Notes: generated from the sequence alone by a model not told the origin. A DNA stretch of 22,466 nt from Candidatus Nomurabacteria bacterium (GCA_003518045.1 DOZK01000028.1:1-22466); one strand, 5' to 3'; positions 7,811 to 14,777 are shown, counted from the stretch's first letter. A program made the numbers and translations.

Positions 7811-8482
7811 ATGGCTATACTTATTATTGAGGACGAAAAAAAACTTGTAGAGATTCTCAAGAAAGCTCTTCGCAGTGAAAAATATGCTTTTGATGTGGCA
7901 TATAATGGCGAGGAAGGCCTAGAGAAAGCTCTTAAGGGTAATTATAGACTAATCATTCTTGACCTAACACTTCCCAAAAAAGACGGAATGGATGTTTGTA
8001 GAGAATTACGAGCAAGAATGATACACACTCCTATTATTATGCTTACAGCGCGTGGAGTTATTGAAAACAGAGTAGAAGGATTAGACGCTGGGGCTGATGA
8101 TTATCTTTTAAAACCATTTTCATTAGATGAACTTTTTGCTCGTATTCGCGCCGTGCTTCGTCGTAGAAAAATTGCCGAAGTACCACTTTTAAGTGTTTCT
8201 GATATTATTATCGATGGTAAAAAACATGAAGTTACTCGCGCCGGTAAAGTTATTTTACTTACACCAAAAGAATATCGTATTTTAGGTTCTCTTATTCGTA
8301 GTAAGGGGCAAGCAGTAACACGACAACAACTTATTAATGAAGTATGGGGTCCGGACTTTGTTGAAACAAATAATGAGCTTAATGTCCATGTTAGATATCT
8401 TCGTAGAAAAGTTGATGCTGGAAGAAAGGAACCATTAATACAAACAATACATCGTGTTGGTTACGCAATCAAAGAAAATTAG
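7811..8482 (+). CDS. OmpR/PhoB-family response regulator
   Basis: A 223-residue transcription factor. The receiver domain (1-118) has IIEDE, phospho-Asp51 (ILDLTLPKKDG), Thr at MLTAR and Lys in LLKPF. The C-terminal winged helix (about 125-222) has LTPKEYRILGSLIRSKG, RQQLINEVWG, NVHVRYLRRKVD and the RVGYAI wing. Length and layout are standard. Its own leaderless promoter precedes it, and its cognate kinase starts 19 nt after its stop. Targets are not known; the duplicated 63-bp element upstream of the surface genes is one candidate. Confidence 0.93.
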   Translation: MAILIIEDEKKLVEILKKALRSEKYAFDVAYNGEEGLEKALKGNYRLIILDLTLPKKDGMDVCRELRARMIHTPIIMLTARGVIENRVEGLDAGADDYLLKPFSLDELFARIRAVLRRRKIAEVPLLSVSDIIIDGKKHEVTRAGKVILLTPKEYRILGSLIRSKGQAVTRQQLINEVWGPDFVETNNELNVHVRYLRRKVDAGRKEPLIQTIHRVGYAIKEN

Positions 8483-8501
8483 AAAATTAAATTTAATTTT
8501 T

Positions 8502-9629
8502 ATGACTAAAAAACTAAATAACGAAAAAGTAATAGCCTCGAAGTTACTAGCAAGTGAACAAAGATATCGCAGACTTTTTGAAACAGCTCGTGATGGTATT
8601 CTTCTTTTAGATTCACAGACGGGAGAAATAACGGACGTTAATCCATTTCTTATAGAATTACTTGGTTATTCAAAAGAAGAATTTTTAGGGAAAAAATTAT
8701 GGGAGGTTGGTGCTTTTAAGAATATAAAAGCCAGTAAGGAAACTTTTAAAGCACTTCAAGATACAGGATATGTAGCTTATGAAGACTTACCTCTCGAAAC
8801 CAAAGACGGAAGACTTATTGAGGTTGAATTTGTTAGTAATGCTTATATGGCAGGGAATGAGCGTGTTATGCAATGTAATATCCGCGATATAAGTATTAGA
8901 AAAAGAATAGACGCAGTAGATAAATCTATTTTATTTCTTGAACAAGAAAAACTAAAAACTAATTTTATTGCGGATGCTACACATGAATTGCGTACTCCAC
9001 TCGCGATTATAAAAGGAAATGTAGAGCTGGCACTTAGAAATAAAGATAAAAATGCCTCTCAGGTGGAAACTTTTAAGGCTATAAATGTAGAAATAAACCA
9101 TCTCGCTGAATTGCTTTCAGATTTAACCACTCTCACTTCAGAAAATAAAATTGCTCATCAGAAAATTTTTAAAAGTAAGGTGAGTCTTTTAAGGCTTATA
9201 GAAAATGTAACAGAAAGATGCGCGACTTTAGCATTAACAAAAAATATAAAAATAGAAATAAAAGAAATTCCTGATGTTTCTTTAGCTGGTGATAGGATTT
9301 ATTTAGAAAAACTTTTTTCTAACATTATCAGTAATGCAATTTTTTATGGCAAAGAAAAAGGTTCTATCATTATAAATGCGAAGAAAGATAAAAAATATAT
9401 AATTATTACAATTAAAGATAATGGTATCGGAATAGAAAAAGAAGACCTGCCAAATATTTTTAATAGATTTTATAGAGCAGAAAACGCAAGAGACACTAAG
9501 AGAGAGGGGACTGGCTTAGGACTTGCTATATCAAAGTGGATAGTAGAGTCTCATGATGGAAATATAGAAGTGTCTAGTGTTATAAAAAAGGGTACGACTT
9601 TTACTATCTCACTCCCACTTTTTTTGTAG
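8502..9629 (+). CDS. cytosolic PAS histidine kinase
   Basis: A 375-residue sensor kinase, probable partner of the OmpR-type regulator just upstream. Domains: PAS (about 18-135; RRLFETARDGILLLDSQTG, LLGYSKEEFLGKKLWEVG, and the PAC end MQCNIRDISIRK), HisKA with phospho-His161 (DATHELRTPL), and HATPase (NIISNAIFYGKEKG, DNGIGI, GTGLGLAISKWIV). There is no membrane segment, so the signal is likely cytosolic. The frame is open further upstream to 8454, overlapping the regulator gene, but the ATG at 8502 avoids this overlap. Confidence 0.92.
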   Translation: MTKKLNNEKVIASKLLASEQRYRRLFETARDGILLLDSQTGEITDVNPFLIELLGYSKEEFLGKKLWEVGAFKNIKASKETFKALQDTGYVAYEDLPLETKDGRLIEVEFVSNAYMAGNERVMQCNIRDISIRKRIDAVDKSILFLEQEKLKTNFIADATHELRTPLAIIKGNVELALRNKDKNASQVETFKAINVEINHLAELLSDLTTLTSENKIAHQKIFKSKVSLLRLIENVTERCATLALTKNIKIEIKEIPDVSLAGDRIYLEKLFSNIISNAIFYGKEKGSIIINAKKDKKYIIITIKDNGIGIEKEDLPNIFNRFYRAENARDTKREGTGLGLAISKWIVESHDGNIEVSSVIKKGTTFTISLPLFL

Positions 9630-9700
9630 GGGTAGACGTTAGATTTTAGACATTAGATTTTAGATTGTAGATAAATACAATTTTGTTCTCGTGTTTGTGT

Positions 9701-9795
9701 CATTCCCATGAAAATGGGAATCCAGTGTTTAATTTAGAATACAGACCTGGACCCGCCAGCTGGCGAGGCAGGTACCCGCCTCCGCGGGTATGACA
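9701..9795. repeat. composite palindromic intergenic repeat (REP-like)
   Basis: Three hairpins in a row: ATTCCCAT-GAAA-ATGGGAAT (9702-9721), CGCCAGCTGGCG, and TACCCGC-CTCC-GCGGGTA (9773-9790). The outer ends TGTCATTCCC and GGGTATGACA are themselves nearly complementary, so the whole unit is a palindrome. The middle resembles the repeat at 12891-12945 in opposite orientation. It lies in the 498-nt gene-free gap after the kinase and may also stop transcription. Confidence 0.6.
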
Positions 9796-9803
9796 CCCGT
9801 ATC

Positions 9804-9837
9804 TATTTCATACTCCGTACTTCTTTCTCCTTGCTTC
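9804..9837 (-). repeat. dispersed 34-bp repeat, copy 2 (inverted)
   Basis: Reverse complement of 7619-7652 with four mismatches. Confidence 0.6.
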
Positions 9838-9931
9838 TTTTATCCTACATCTCTCTTTTTAGTTAAATTAAAAGAAAATATGTGGATATCAAATACACGT
9901 CTTTATAAGGCTTTTTTGGTATTTAAAGTTA

Positions 9932-9994
9932 AGTTATCCACATTATATTAAATTAACATTAAAAATGACTAGCTATTTTCAAACATAGGTGTTA
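9932..9994 (+). promoter_or_regulatory. 63-bp upstream element with DnaA box, copy 2
   Basis: 57 of 63 positions match 962-1024. It begins with a perfect TTATCCACA (9934-9942); a one-mismatch box on the other strand (TGTGGATAT) lies at 9881-9889. It stands 133 nt upstream of the ATG of the exported PG-binding protein. Confidence 0.65.
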
Positions 9995-10127
9995 CAGTGA
10001 ATGAGTGTATAGGATGTATGAAATTATATACATGTTCTTAATTAATTTTGACTCTAATATTTAACAAAATATTCACTCTAAATTAATTCACTAAGTTTCT
10101 TTTTATAAAAAATAATCATTAACTCTT

Positions 10128-10808
10128 ATGAAAAAAATAATGAATGTTGGTACGTATTCTGCTTTAGCACTTCTTGTTTCTGTAGGTCTTGCTTCTCAAG
10201 TTTACGCTTACAATCAAATTACCGCTACACTTGATCAAGGTCAAACTAATGGTAATGTTACAAATCTTCAGACCTTCTTTGCTGATAACTCAGCAATTTA
10301 TCCAGAAGGACTTATTACGGGTTACTTCGGAGGCCTAACAGGTGCCGCAGTTAGGAGATTTCAGTCAACATATAATCTTGTTAGTTCAGGTACACCTGGA
10401 ACAACAGGATATGGCCGTGTAGGTCCAATGACAAAAGAAAAGATCAATGATCTTATCGCAACTGGTGGTTGGACAACTGCTGATATTTCTGGACCTGCAT
10501 TTTACAATGTAGTAAAAAATCAAAGCAGTAACAGTGCTACTTTCACCTTCAATACAAGTGAAAATACAATAGCGCGTGTTGTTTATAATACTTCACCGCT
10601 AATGTTTAACGAAGGCGATATGAATAGTAACGGCTTCGGAGCTATTGGTGGTTCTTCAGTTAATAGTTTCAGTAACATGGGAACAGCACACACAGTAACT
10701 ATTCCTAATTTACTAGCAAACACAGTTTACTATTACACAATAATAGCAACTGATTCTACTGGAAATGTAAGTGTTGTTGGTCCAAATAATTCATTTCGTA
10801 CAAATTAG
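10128..10808 (+). CDS. exported PG-binding / fibronectin III-like protein
   Basis: A 226-residue exported protein. Signal peptide 1-27 (MKKIMNVGTYS start, cleavage after VYA); a PG_binding_1 domain (about 32-110; GNVTNLQTFFAD, LITGYFGGLTGAAVRRFQ, VGPMTKEKIN); and a C-terminal beta domain (about 118-226) resembling fibronectin type III (HTVTIPNLLANTVYYYTI, FRTN end). It should bind the cell wall and display the fnIII-like domain outside. It has no close operon partner upstream and carries the same 63-bp upstream element as the surface locus at 1.1 kb, so coregulation with that locus is likely. Confidence 0.85.
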   Translation: MKKIMNVGTYSALALLVSVGLASQVYAYNQITATLDQGQTNGNVTNLQTFFADNSAIYPEGLITGYFGGLTGAAVRRFQSTYNLVSSGTPGTTGYGRVGPMTKEKINDLIATGGWTTADISGPAFYNVVKNQSSNSATFTFNTSENTIARVVYNTSPLMFNEGDMNSNGFGAIGGSSVNSFSNMGTAHTVTIPNLLANTVYYYTIIATDSTGNVSVVGPNNSFRTN

Positions 10809-10896
10809 TAATAACTTTTTAGAAAATTTTATGTAAATTAAATTTTACTTAAAAAATATTCTAAAAAATTTATTCATTGATACTTAAATCAAATTT

Positions 10897-11049
10897 ATGC
10901 TTACAACAATAGCGACAATTCTAATTATTCTTTGGCTCGTAGGTTTTCTAGGATTTCATATCTTAGGAAGCTTCATCCATATCTTGCTTGTTATCGCAGT
11001 CGTCATTTTCTTGCTTCGTGTAATCAAAGGAGAAAATCCACTGAAATAG
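10897..11049 (+). CDS. DUF5670 / lmo0937-family membrane peptide, 50 aa
   Basis: A 50-residue membrane protein with two helices (MLTTIATILIILWLVGF and FIHILLVIAVVIFLLRVI) separated by a short loop containing HILG, and ending in a basic KGENPLK tail. The LW-hydrophobic-GxFIHILLVIAVV pattern is characteristic of the lmo0937/DUF5670 family, widespread tiny membrane proteins of unknown function, often linked to stress. A clear terminator follows 16 nt after the stop. It may be cotranscribed with the PG-binding protein 88 nt upstream. Confidence 0.85.
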   Translation: MLTTIATILIILWLVGFLGFHILGSFIHILLVIAVVIFLLRVIKGENPLK

Positions 11050-11064
11050 ATAAGTCAGGAATTA

Positions 11065-11098
11065 GTAAAGCACCGCCACGGAAGGGGCGGTGTTTTAC
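11065..11098 (+). terminator. strong rho-independent terminator
   Basis: A 13-bp stem (11065-11077 with 11086-11098, one G-U pair), 8-nt loop ACGGAAGG and TTTT inside the 3' arm. The A/T outer pairs make it work in both directions. Confidence 0.85.
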
Positions 11099-11132
11099 AT
11101 TGACTATGTGTCCACTAGATATTAAATCAGAT

Positions 11133-11161
11133 TAGGGATAATTTAAATAACTGGATATACT
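11133..11161 (+). promoter_or_regulatory. leaderless promoter, TAGGGA-17-TATACT
   Basis: TATACT (11156-11161) ends 7 nt before the ATG at 11169. The hexamer 17 nt upstream is TAGGGA, the same hexamer and spacing as at 14308-14336. Confidence 0.45.
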
Positions 11162-11168
11162 TTTTAAT

Positions 11169-11705
11169 ATGACTAAATATATAGCTTTACTTCGCGGAAT
11201 AAATGTTGGTGGAAATAATAAAGTTGAAATGTCTAAACTCAAAAAAAGTTTTGAGTCCTTAGGTTATGAGAGGGTTTCAACTTATATAAATAGTGGAAAT
11301 ATATTTTTTGAAACAAAAGAAAAAGATAGAGTTAAATTAGTGAAAGAAATAGAAAAAGTTTTGAAAAAAGATTTTAAATTAGAACTTAGGGTTGTGATAA
11401 GGGATAGTAAAGATATAAATAAAATTTGCAAAAAAGTTTCTCTTGGTTGGAAAAATGATGATGAAGAGAGGACAGAGGTTCTATTTTTGTGGGACGAATT
11501 TGATAACAAAAATACATTAAAATTAATTCTGAATAACCCAGATATTGATAATTTAATATATATTCCAGGTGCCATTGTGTGAAATGTACAAAGAATAAAT
11601 TATTCCAAAAGTGGTATGAGAAAGTTTATTGGTACAAAAGTGTATAAAAATATGACAGGGAGAAATATAAACACGGTTAGAAAGATAAATGAACTAATGG
11701 AATAA
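11169..11705 (+). pseudogene. DUF1697 protein interrupted by in-frame TGA
   Basis: The start MTKYIALLRGINVGGNNKV is typical of DUF1697, a family of about 180 residues of unknown function. The frame runs 137 codons to a TGA at 11580-11582, and then continues in the same frame for 40 more codons to a TAA. The extra part (KSGMRKFIGTKVYKNMTG, RNINTVRKINELME) is the conserved family C-terminus. The TGA falls in GAIV-stop-NV, where relatives, as I recall them, carry Trp (GAxxWNV). A single TGG-to-TGA change therefore explains the break. A functional truncated protein or UGA read-through cannot be excluded; neighbouring genes use TGG for Trp and TGA as a stop. Confidence 0.7.
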
Positions 11706-11741
11706 TTTTGGGAAAGGGTGTAGGATGTTGTTATAACTTTC

Positions 11742-11747
11742 AGGAGA
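11742..11747 (+). promoter_or_regulatory. Shine-Dalgarno AGGAGA
   Basis: AGGAGA lies 5 nt before the ATG at 11753. Few genes in the window have such a site, and it fixes this start over the longer frame beginning at 11708. Confidence 0.7.
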
Positions 11748-11752
11748 AATTT

Positions 11753-12013
11753 ATGCGTTCTTTTTTAAATTGGATTTTTCGAAGCTTTTGCCGACTAGTT
11801 GAGCTCACTCCCGAGCAACAACAAAAACTTGCGGAAGAGCGTGGACGTCGAGAAATTCTTAACGTGATGGCTGAGTTAAAAAGGCGAGGGTTGGAGTTCC
11901 CCAACTTGGTGGACATCCAAGGTGAGCTAAAAAGCCGAGGACAGTACACAAAAATGACGATTTTGGTTGAACGTTGCGATCAGATTGTGACGATGGGTCT
12001 CCTCTCTCTTTGA
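11753..12013 (+). CDS. hypothetical protein, 86 aa
   Basis: A basic 86-residue protein: an aromatic amphipathic N-terminus (MRSFLNWIFRSFCRLVEL) that could lie on the membrane, then a charged helical segment (TPEQQQKLAEERGRREIL), then a region with a repeated short motif (ELKRRGLEFPNLVDIQ, ELKSRGQY). No family is recognised. Its codon use is more GC-rich than its neighbours' and it has a strong Shine-Dalgarno, both hints of different ancestry. The transpeptidase-like gene starts 5 nt after its TGA stop, so the two are probably translated together. Confidence 0.65.
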   Translation: MRSFLNWIFRSFCRLVELTPEQQQKLAEERGRREILNVMAELKRRGLEFPNLVDIQGELKSRGQYTKMTILVERCDQIVTMGLLSL

Positions 12014-12018
12014 AACAT

Positions 12019-12858
12019 ATGACGTCAAATCAAAAACAGTACACCAGTTTTCTTTTCATACTCTTTGGTATTCTTTTTTATATTTCATATGAGAATTCTT
12101 CTTTTGCTCTGGACAAAATAGACATAAAAACAAATGTGCCAGAAAAAATAAATCCGGTTCCCTTTGTACCACAATATCCTAAGGGAAAGTTCGAATACAT
12201 TGTAATAACGGAGGGTTGCAATTTCGATTCTCTAGGGCTTTGCATATCTGCACATTCTGGTCCGGGTGAGAAAAATGAAAAAGTATATGAACTAGAAACT
12301 GGTATGATATTTAAAATAAAAAGCAAAGAAGAGAAAAATGGTCAAATATGGTATCACGTGCATTTTGACGAACAACTCAGATACCCCGATCGTACGGTAA
12401 AGGATTGGTATATACCGGCTGTCGCTGGGCGTGTTGTTTCTGATAATGGTGAGGAAGTACTTTCGTCTTTTACACCTGCAACATCAAAAAGAATTATTGT
12501 CGATTTATCTGACCACATGATATACGCATACGATGGGGACAAACTTTTTATGACGACAAAAGTTGCGACTGGTGTGAAAGATGCTCCTACTCCACTAGGT
12601 ACTTTTACTATTTATAAAAAAACTCCAAGTAGATACATGCAAGGGCCACTACCAGGAGTAACTGACACCCCGTTTGATTTACCGGGTGTGCCGTGGAATA
12701 TGTACTTCACAAAAGATGGGGCAGTTATTCACGGAGCGTATTGGCATGACCGTTATGGTACAAATCAGTCGAATGAATGTATTAATCTTCCGCCAGAGCT
12801 TGCTAAGATTTTGTATGATTGGGCTCCACTTGGAACGGTAGTAACTATACAAAATTAA
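12019..12858 (+). CDS. L,D-transpeptidase-like (YkuD) protein with altered motif
   Basis: A 279-residue exported cell-wall protein. An N-terminal membrane helix or signal peptide (about 9-30) is followed by a beta-rich SH3-like region (about 55-145) and a YkuD domain (about 152-278). YkuD enzymes crosslink peptidoglycan with an HG-x(14-17)-[ST]HGC motif. Here His238 (VIHGAYWHDRYG) and Cys254 are present with normal 16-residue spacing, but the usual SHGC reads SNEC, so the second His and the Gly are replaced. The following INLPPELAKILYDWAPLGT segment is typical. Activity is doubtful or altered. The frame is open to 11974, but ATG 12019 gives the normal signal region. Confidence 0.85.
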   Translation: MTSNQKQYTSFLFILFGILFYISYENSSFALDKIDIKTNVPEKINPVPFVPQYPKGKFEYIVITEGCNFDSLGLCISAHSGPGEKNEKVYELETGMIFKIKSKEEKNGQIWYHVHFDEQLRYPDRTVKDWYIPAVAGRVVSDNGEEVLSSFTPATSKRIIVDLSDHMIYAYDGDKLFMTTKVATGVKDAPTPLGTFTIYKKTPSRYMQGPLPGVTDTPFDLPGVPWNMYFTKDGAVIHGAYWHDRYGTNQSNECINLPPELAKILYDWAPLGTVVTIQN

Positions 12859-12890
12859 GATTGATTCCCTATGGCTTGCTACGGTATCTG

Positions 12891-12945
12891 TGTCATCCTC
12901 GCGAAGGCGGAGACCTGCCTCGCCGGCAAGGCGGGTCCAGTGTCT
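12891..12945. repeat. palindromic intergenic repeat (REP-like)
   Basis: Starts TGTCATCCTCGCGAAGGCGG and contains the imperfect palindrome GCCTCGCCGGCAAGGC. The part from 12903 to 12940 is similar to the reverse complement of 9747-9772. It probably acts as a bidirectional transcription stop between the convergent genes on either side. Confidence 0.55.
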
Positions 12946-12962
12946 AGTGCAAAACTTGAAAT

Positions 12963-13229
12963 TTACTTCAAACAAAAATAGAAAGTAGTGGCTATTATTA
13001 TTTGAATAAAAATTAACAGTAAAAGCTTCTTAATACCTGTGAAAGATAAATGTAAAGGTTTGAATGAATATATTCTCAAGGATAAAAAATATATGACGAC
13101 GGCCATCACAGTTACAATTAGAAGATTTGGACCTTCAGGGTCATCGAAAAAGAAAAACATTGCTCGAGAAGAGAGAAGAGATGTTATGAATAAGATTATG
13201 AGGGATGTCTTTTTTGATTTGAAATACAT
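12963..13229 (-). CDS. small three-helix membrane protein, 88 aa
   Basis: An 88-residue protein with about three membrane helices; between the first two is the conserved-looking loop RAMFFFFDDPEGPNLL, and basic residues separate the others. The same segment is found as a partial copy at 14529-14654, which shows selection on or duplication of a real coding sequence and makes this strand the right one. A TATACT -10 box ends 6 nt before the ATG (13236-13241), which suggests a leaderless message. Function is unknown. Confidence 0.65.
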   Translation of the reverse strand: MYFKSKKTSLIILFITSLLSSRAMFFFFDDPEGPNLLIVTVMAVVIYFLSLRIYSFKPLHLSFTGIKKLLLLIFIQIIIATTFYFCLK

Positions 13230-13235
13230 GATTTG

Positions 13236-13241
13236 AGTATA
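13236..13241 (-). promoter_or_regulatory. -10 box, leaderless start
   Basis: TATACT on the minus strand, 6 nt before the ATG at 13229. No clear -35 box. Confidence 0.4.
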
Positions 13242-13366
13242 AAGGAGAATGTTGGGAGGTGGATTCAGAAAATTTTATACTTCATCCCACAAGTACTTTT
13301 GAGAGAATAATTAGATTTGAAACCTGACCTCTTTGGAATAAAGTTTTCTCTACCAGTAATAATGGT

Positions 13367-14227
13367 TTATTTTTTACCGTCTAGTTCAGCAAGTTTTTTC
13401 AAAGCTTGAGATTCTTTAGATTTAGGTAATTTCTTGATAGTGGTATCTTTCTTTAATTTAGTTATTGTCTTATTAATTCCTTCAGCAACAGGAAGATGTT
13501 CTGGCATAGTTCCACCAATTTCTTTAATTGTCCGCCTGACCATTGCACCAACACTTTTATGGAGTTCGTTTGCACTAGTCTTACCTCGTGTATTTTCTCG
13601 TCTCAACTTTGCTTCTGCTTGAGTTGCTCGAAATAGGTTAGCAGCAAGCTCTTCACTGCCCATATGGTCAAGTATCTTTTGTGATTTCTTGAGTCCTTTC
13701 TTTTTGTGGATATCTTTCATTCCTAAACCACCGTACAGACCTTGGTAACCAAAGTTCTGGAATATTGCATAATCATATGAATCAATAACACCAGCTTCTC
13801 GAGCAGCAGAAGCAAGGTTTGTATTGTGCTTCTTCATTTCCTCACGAAGCATTACTCTTCGCTTATCCTCTATGAGTATTTCTTGAACCTCTTGCTTTCT
13901 AGTTTGTACTGCAAAATACATTTGAGCATTTGCGACCTCTTCTTTTGAGGGGTCACCATTTTGTGCAACAAGGTAACATGCATATCGTGACAGTATATAG
14001 TCTTTTCCAGGACGACCTCCGACCTCTAAGGTTTTTGCCGGAGCTGGCAAAAACTCTTGACTAGAATCTTCTCCTGATGCATTACATGATTCAATGGCTC
14101 TATTAATTGCATCTTCAAATCTACGCCATGTATCATACCCAAGCAAAGGCATAAGCTCACGTGCAATCCAATACTCTGCCCCATATTCAGTTACTCTTTT
14201 GATTAATTCAAAGGGTGTGTTATTCAT
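13367..14227 (-). CDS. dinD: DNA damage-inducible protein D
   Basis: A 286-residue protein close to the usual DinD length (274 in E. coli). Family signatures are clear: EYWIARELMPLLGYDTWRRF near the N-terminus, SCNASGEDSSQEF, DYILSRYACYLVAQNGD, and YFAVQTRKQE. E. coli DinD is induced by the LexA-controlled SOS response, binds single-stranded DNA and inhibits RecA strand exchange. This gene lies 580 nt from the LexA-methyltransferase fusion, divergently transcribed, so a damage-response role is consistent. No canonical LexA box is visible in front of it. Confidence 0.88.
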   Translation of the reverse strand: MNNTPFELIKRVTEYGAEYWIARELMPLLGYDTWRRFEDAINRAIESCNASGEDSSQEFLPAPAKTLEVGGRPGKDYILSRYACYLVAQNGDPSKEEVANAQMYFAVQTRKQEVQEILIEDKRRVMLREEMKKHNTNLASAAREAGVIDSYDYAIFQNFGYQGLYGGLGMKDIHKKKGLKKSQKILDHMGSEELAANLFRATQAEAKLRRENTRGKTSANELHKSVGAMVRRTIKEIGGTMPEHLPVAEGINKTITKLKKDTTIKKLPKSKESQALKKLAELDGKK

Positions 14228-14263
14228 TGTGTTTTATAAAATAAAAACATTATTTATATAGTA

Positions 14264-14272
14264 ATTATACCA
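14264..14272 (-). promoter_or_regulatory. extended -10 promoter of dinD
   Basis: TGGTATAAT (extended -10) on the minus strand, 36 nt upstream of the dinD ATG. An alternative TATAAA box lies only 5 nt before the ATG. Confidence 0.5.
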
Positions 14273-14307
14273 CAAAAATACTCGCCCTTTTTATATATAA
14301 TCTATAC

Positions 14308-14336
14308 TAGGGAAACTTTGAATCGCTTGATACACT
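14308..14336 (+). promoter_or_regulatory. leaderless promoter, TAGGGA-17-TACACT
   Basis: TAGGGA (14308-14313), 17 nt, TACACT (14331-14336), then 6 nt to the ATG at 14343. Confidence 0.4.
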
Positions 14337-14342
14337 GAAACT

Positions 14343-14504
14343 ATGAAATTTATGAAATATTTATTCTCTAAAGAAGAAGGGGTTACTACGGATTTCTCAC
14401 ACTTCGTGCGAGAGGCGCCTTCTCGTGAGAAAAAGAAGGTTTTTATGGATGTCCTTACTAGGGCTACTGAAGATCAAAAGAAAATCTTAAATTATACAAA
14501 ATAA
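14343..14504 (+). CDS. small cytosolic protein, 53 aa
   Basis: Encodes 53 residues: MKFMKYLFSKEEG, then a segment with TTDFSHFVREAPSREKKKV and ending VLTRATEDQKKILNYTK. It is charged, helical and has no membrane segment. Short proteins of this type (FSKxxx-DFSxFxRxAxSREKKKVxxxVLxxA) are, as far as I recall, common hypothetical proteins of Parcubacteria; the function is unknown. The presence of a -10 box 6 nt before the ATG and a perfect 32-nt palindrome at the stop codon make it a compact one-gene transcription unit. Confidence 0.75.
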   Translation: MKFMKYLFSKEEGVTTDFSHFVREAPSREKKKVFMDVLTRATEDQKKILNYTK

Positions 14505-14532
14505 TAAAACGGCCATATGGCCGTTTTATTAT
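14501..14532. terminator. perfect 32-nt palindromic terminator
   Basis: A perfect palindrome centred in GGCCATATGGCC with AAAA/TTTT arms, so it forms a 14-16-bp hairpin followed by T-rich sequence on both strands. It overlaps the stop codon of the 53-residue gene and also the stop of the minus-strand relic at 14529. Confidence 0.85.
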
Positions 14533-14654
14533 AGGTCTTCTAAATGAAGAAGATTTGGACCTTCAGGGTCAGCAAAAAGAAAGAACATTGTTCTAGAGAA
14601 GGCGAGAGATGTTATGAATAAGATTATGAGGGGGAGTTTTGAGGGGGAGGACAT
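14529..14654 (-). pseudogene. truncated copy of the 12963-13229 membrane protein
   Basis: A 41-codon frame starts at the ATG at 14654 and contains LIILFITSLAFSRTMFF and ADPEGPNLL, matching the intact gene's first helix and loop (LIILFITSLLSSRAMFF, DDPEGPNLL), and then ends in an unrelated LHLEDL and a TAA within the palindromic terminator. The DNA match spans about 85 bp (13120-13205 versus 14549-14634). The other helices are missing, so it is probably a relic. Confidence 0.6.
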
Positions 14655-14736
14655 GGTTGTACGTATAGTGTACCAAATAATTCATTAAAGATTTTTTTAA
14701 TTTTTTGCAATTATTTTGATGCTTTCCGAGTGGGGT

Positions 14737-14777
14737 GTGGATAACGCTCCACTTTTCGGTTTTTATTCGGTTATACT
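14737..14777 (+). promoter_or_regulatory. promoter/operator of the LexA-methyltransferase gene
   Basis: TATACT (14772-14777) is the likely -10, with a weak -35. Directly upstream and touching it are two copies of TTCGGTT (14755-14761 and 14766-14772) with an 11-bp period, i.e. one helical turn. Further up are the inverted repeat GTGGA-6-TCCAC (14737-14752) and an overlapping perfect DnaA-box complement (TGTGGATAA, 14736-14744). Alphaproteobacterial LexA binds a direct repeat of the same period (GTTC-N7-GTTC). A self-repression site is inferred. Confidence 0.45.

Noticed and set aside
10932..11135. 67-codon frame across the DUF5670 gene and terminator
   Set aside because: It is out of frame with the recognised 50-residue DUF5670 protein and reads through the terminator hairpin.
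11580..11582. UGA read as Gly or Trp (alternative code of some CPR lineages)
   Set aside because: Trp is encoded by TGG throughout, and the methyltransferase ends cleanly at a TGA just after its final motif. A single mutation is simpler.
13039..13236. 65-codon plus-strand frame opposite the small membrane protein
   Set aside because: The minus strand has the membrane-helix pattern, a -10 box at the right distance, and a paralogous relic in the same frame.
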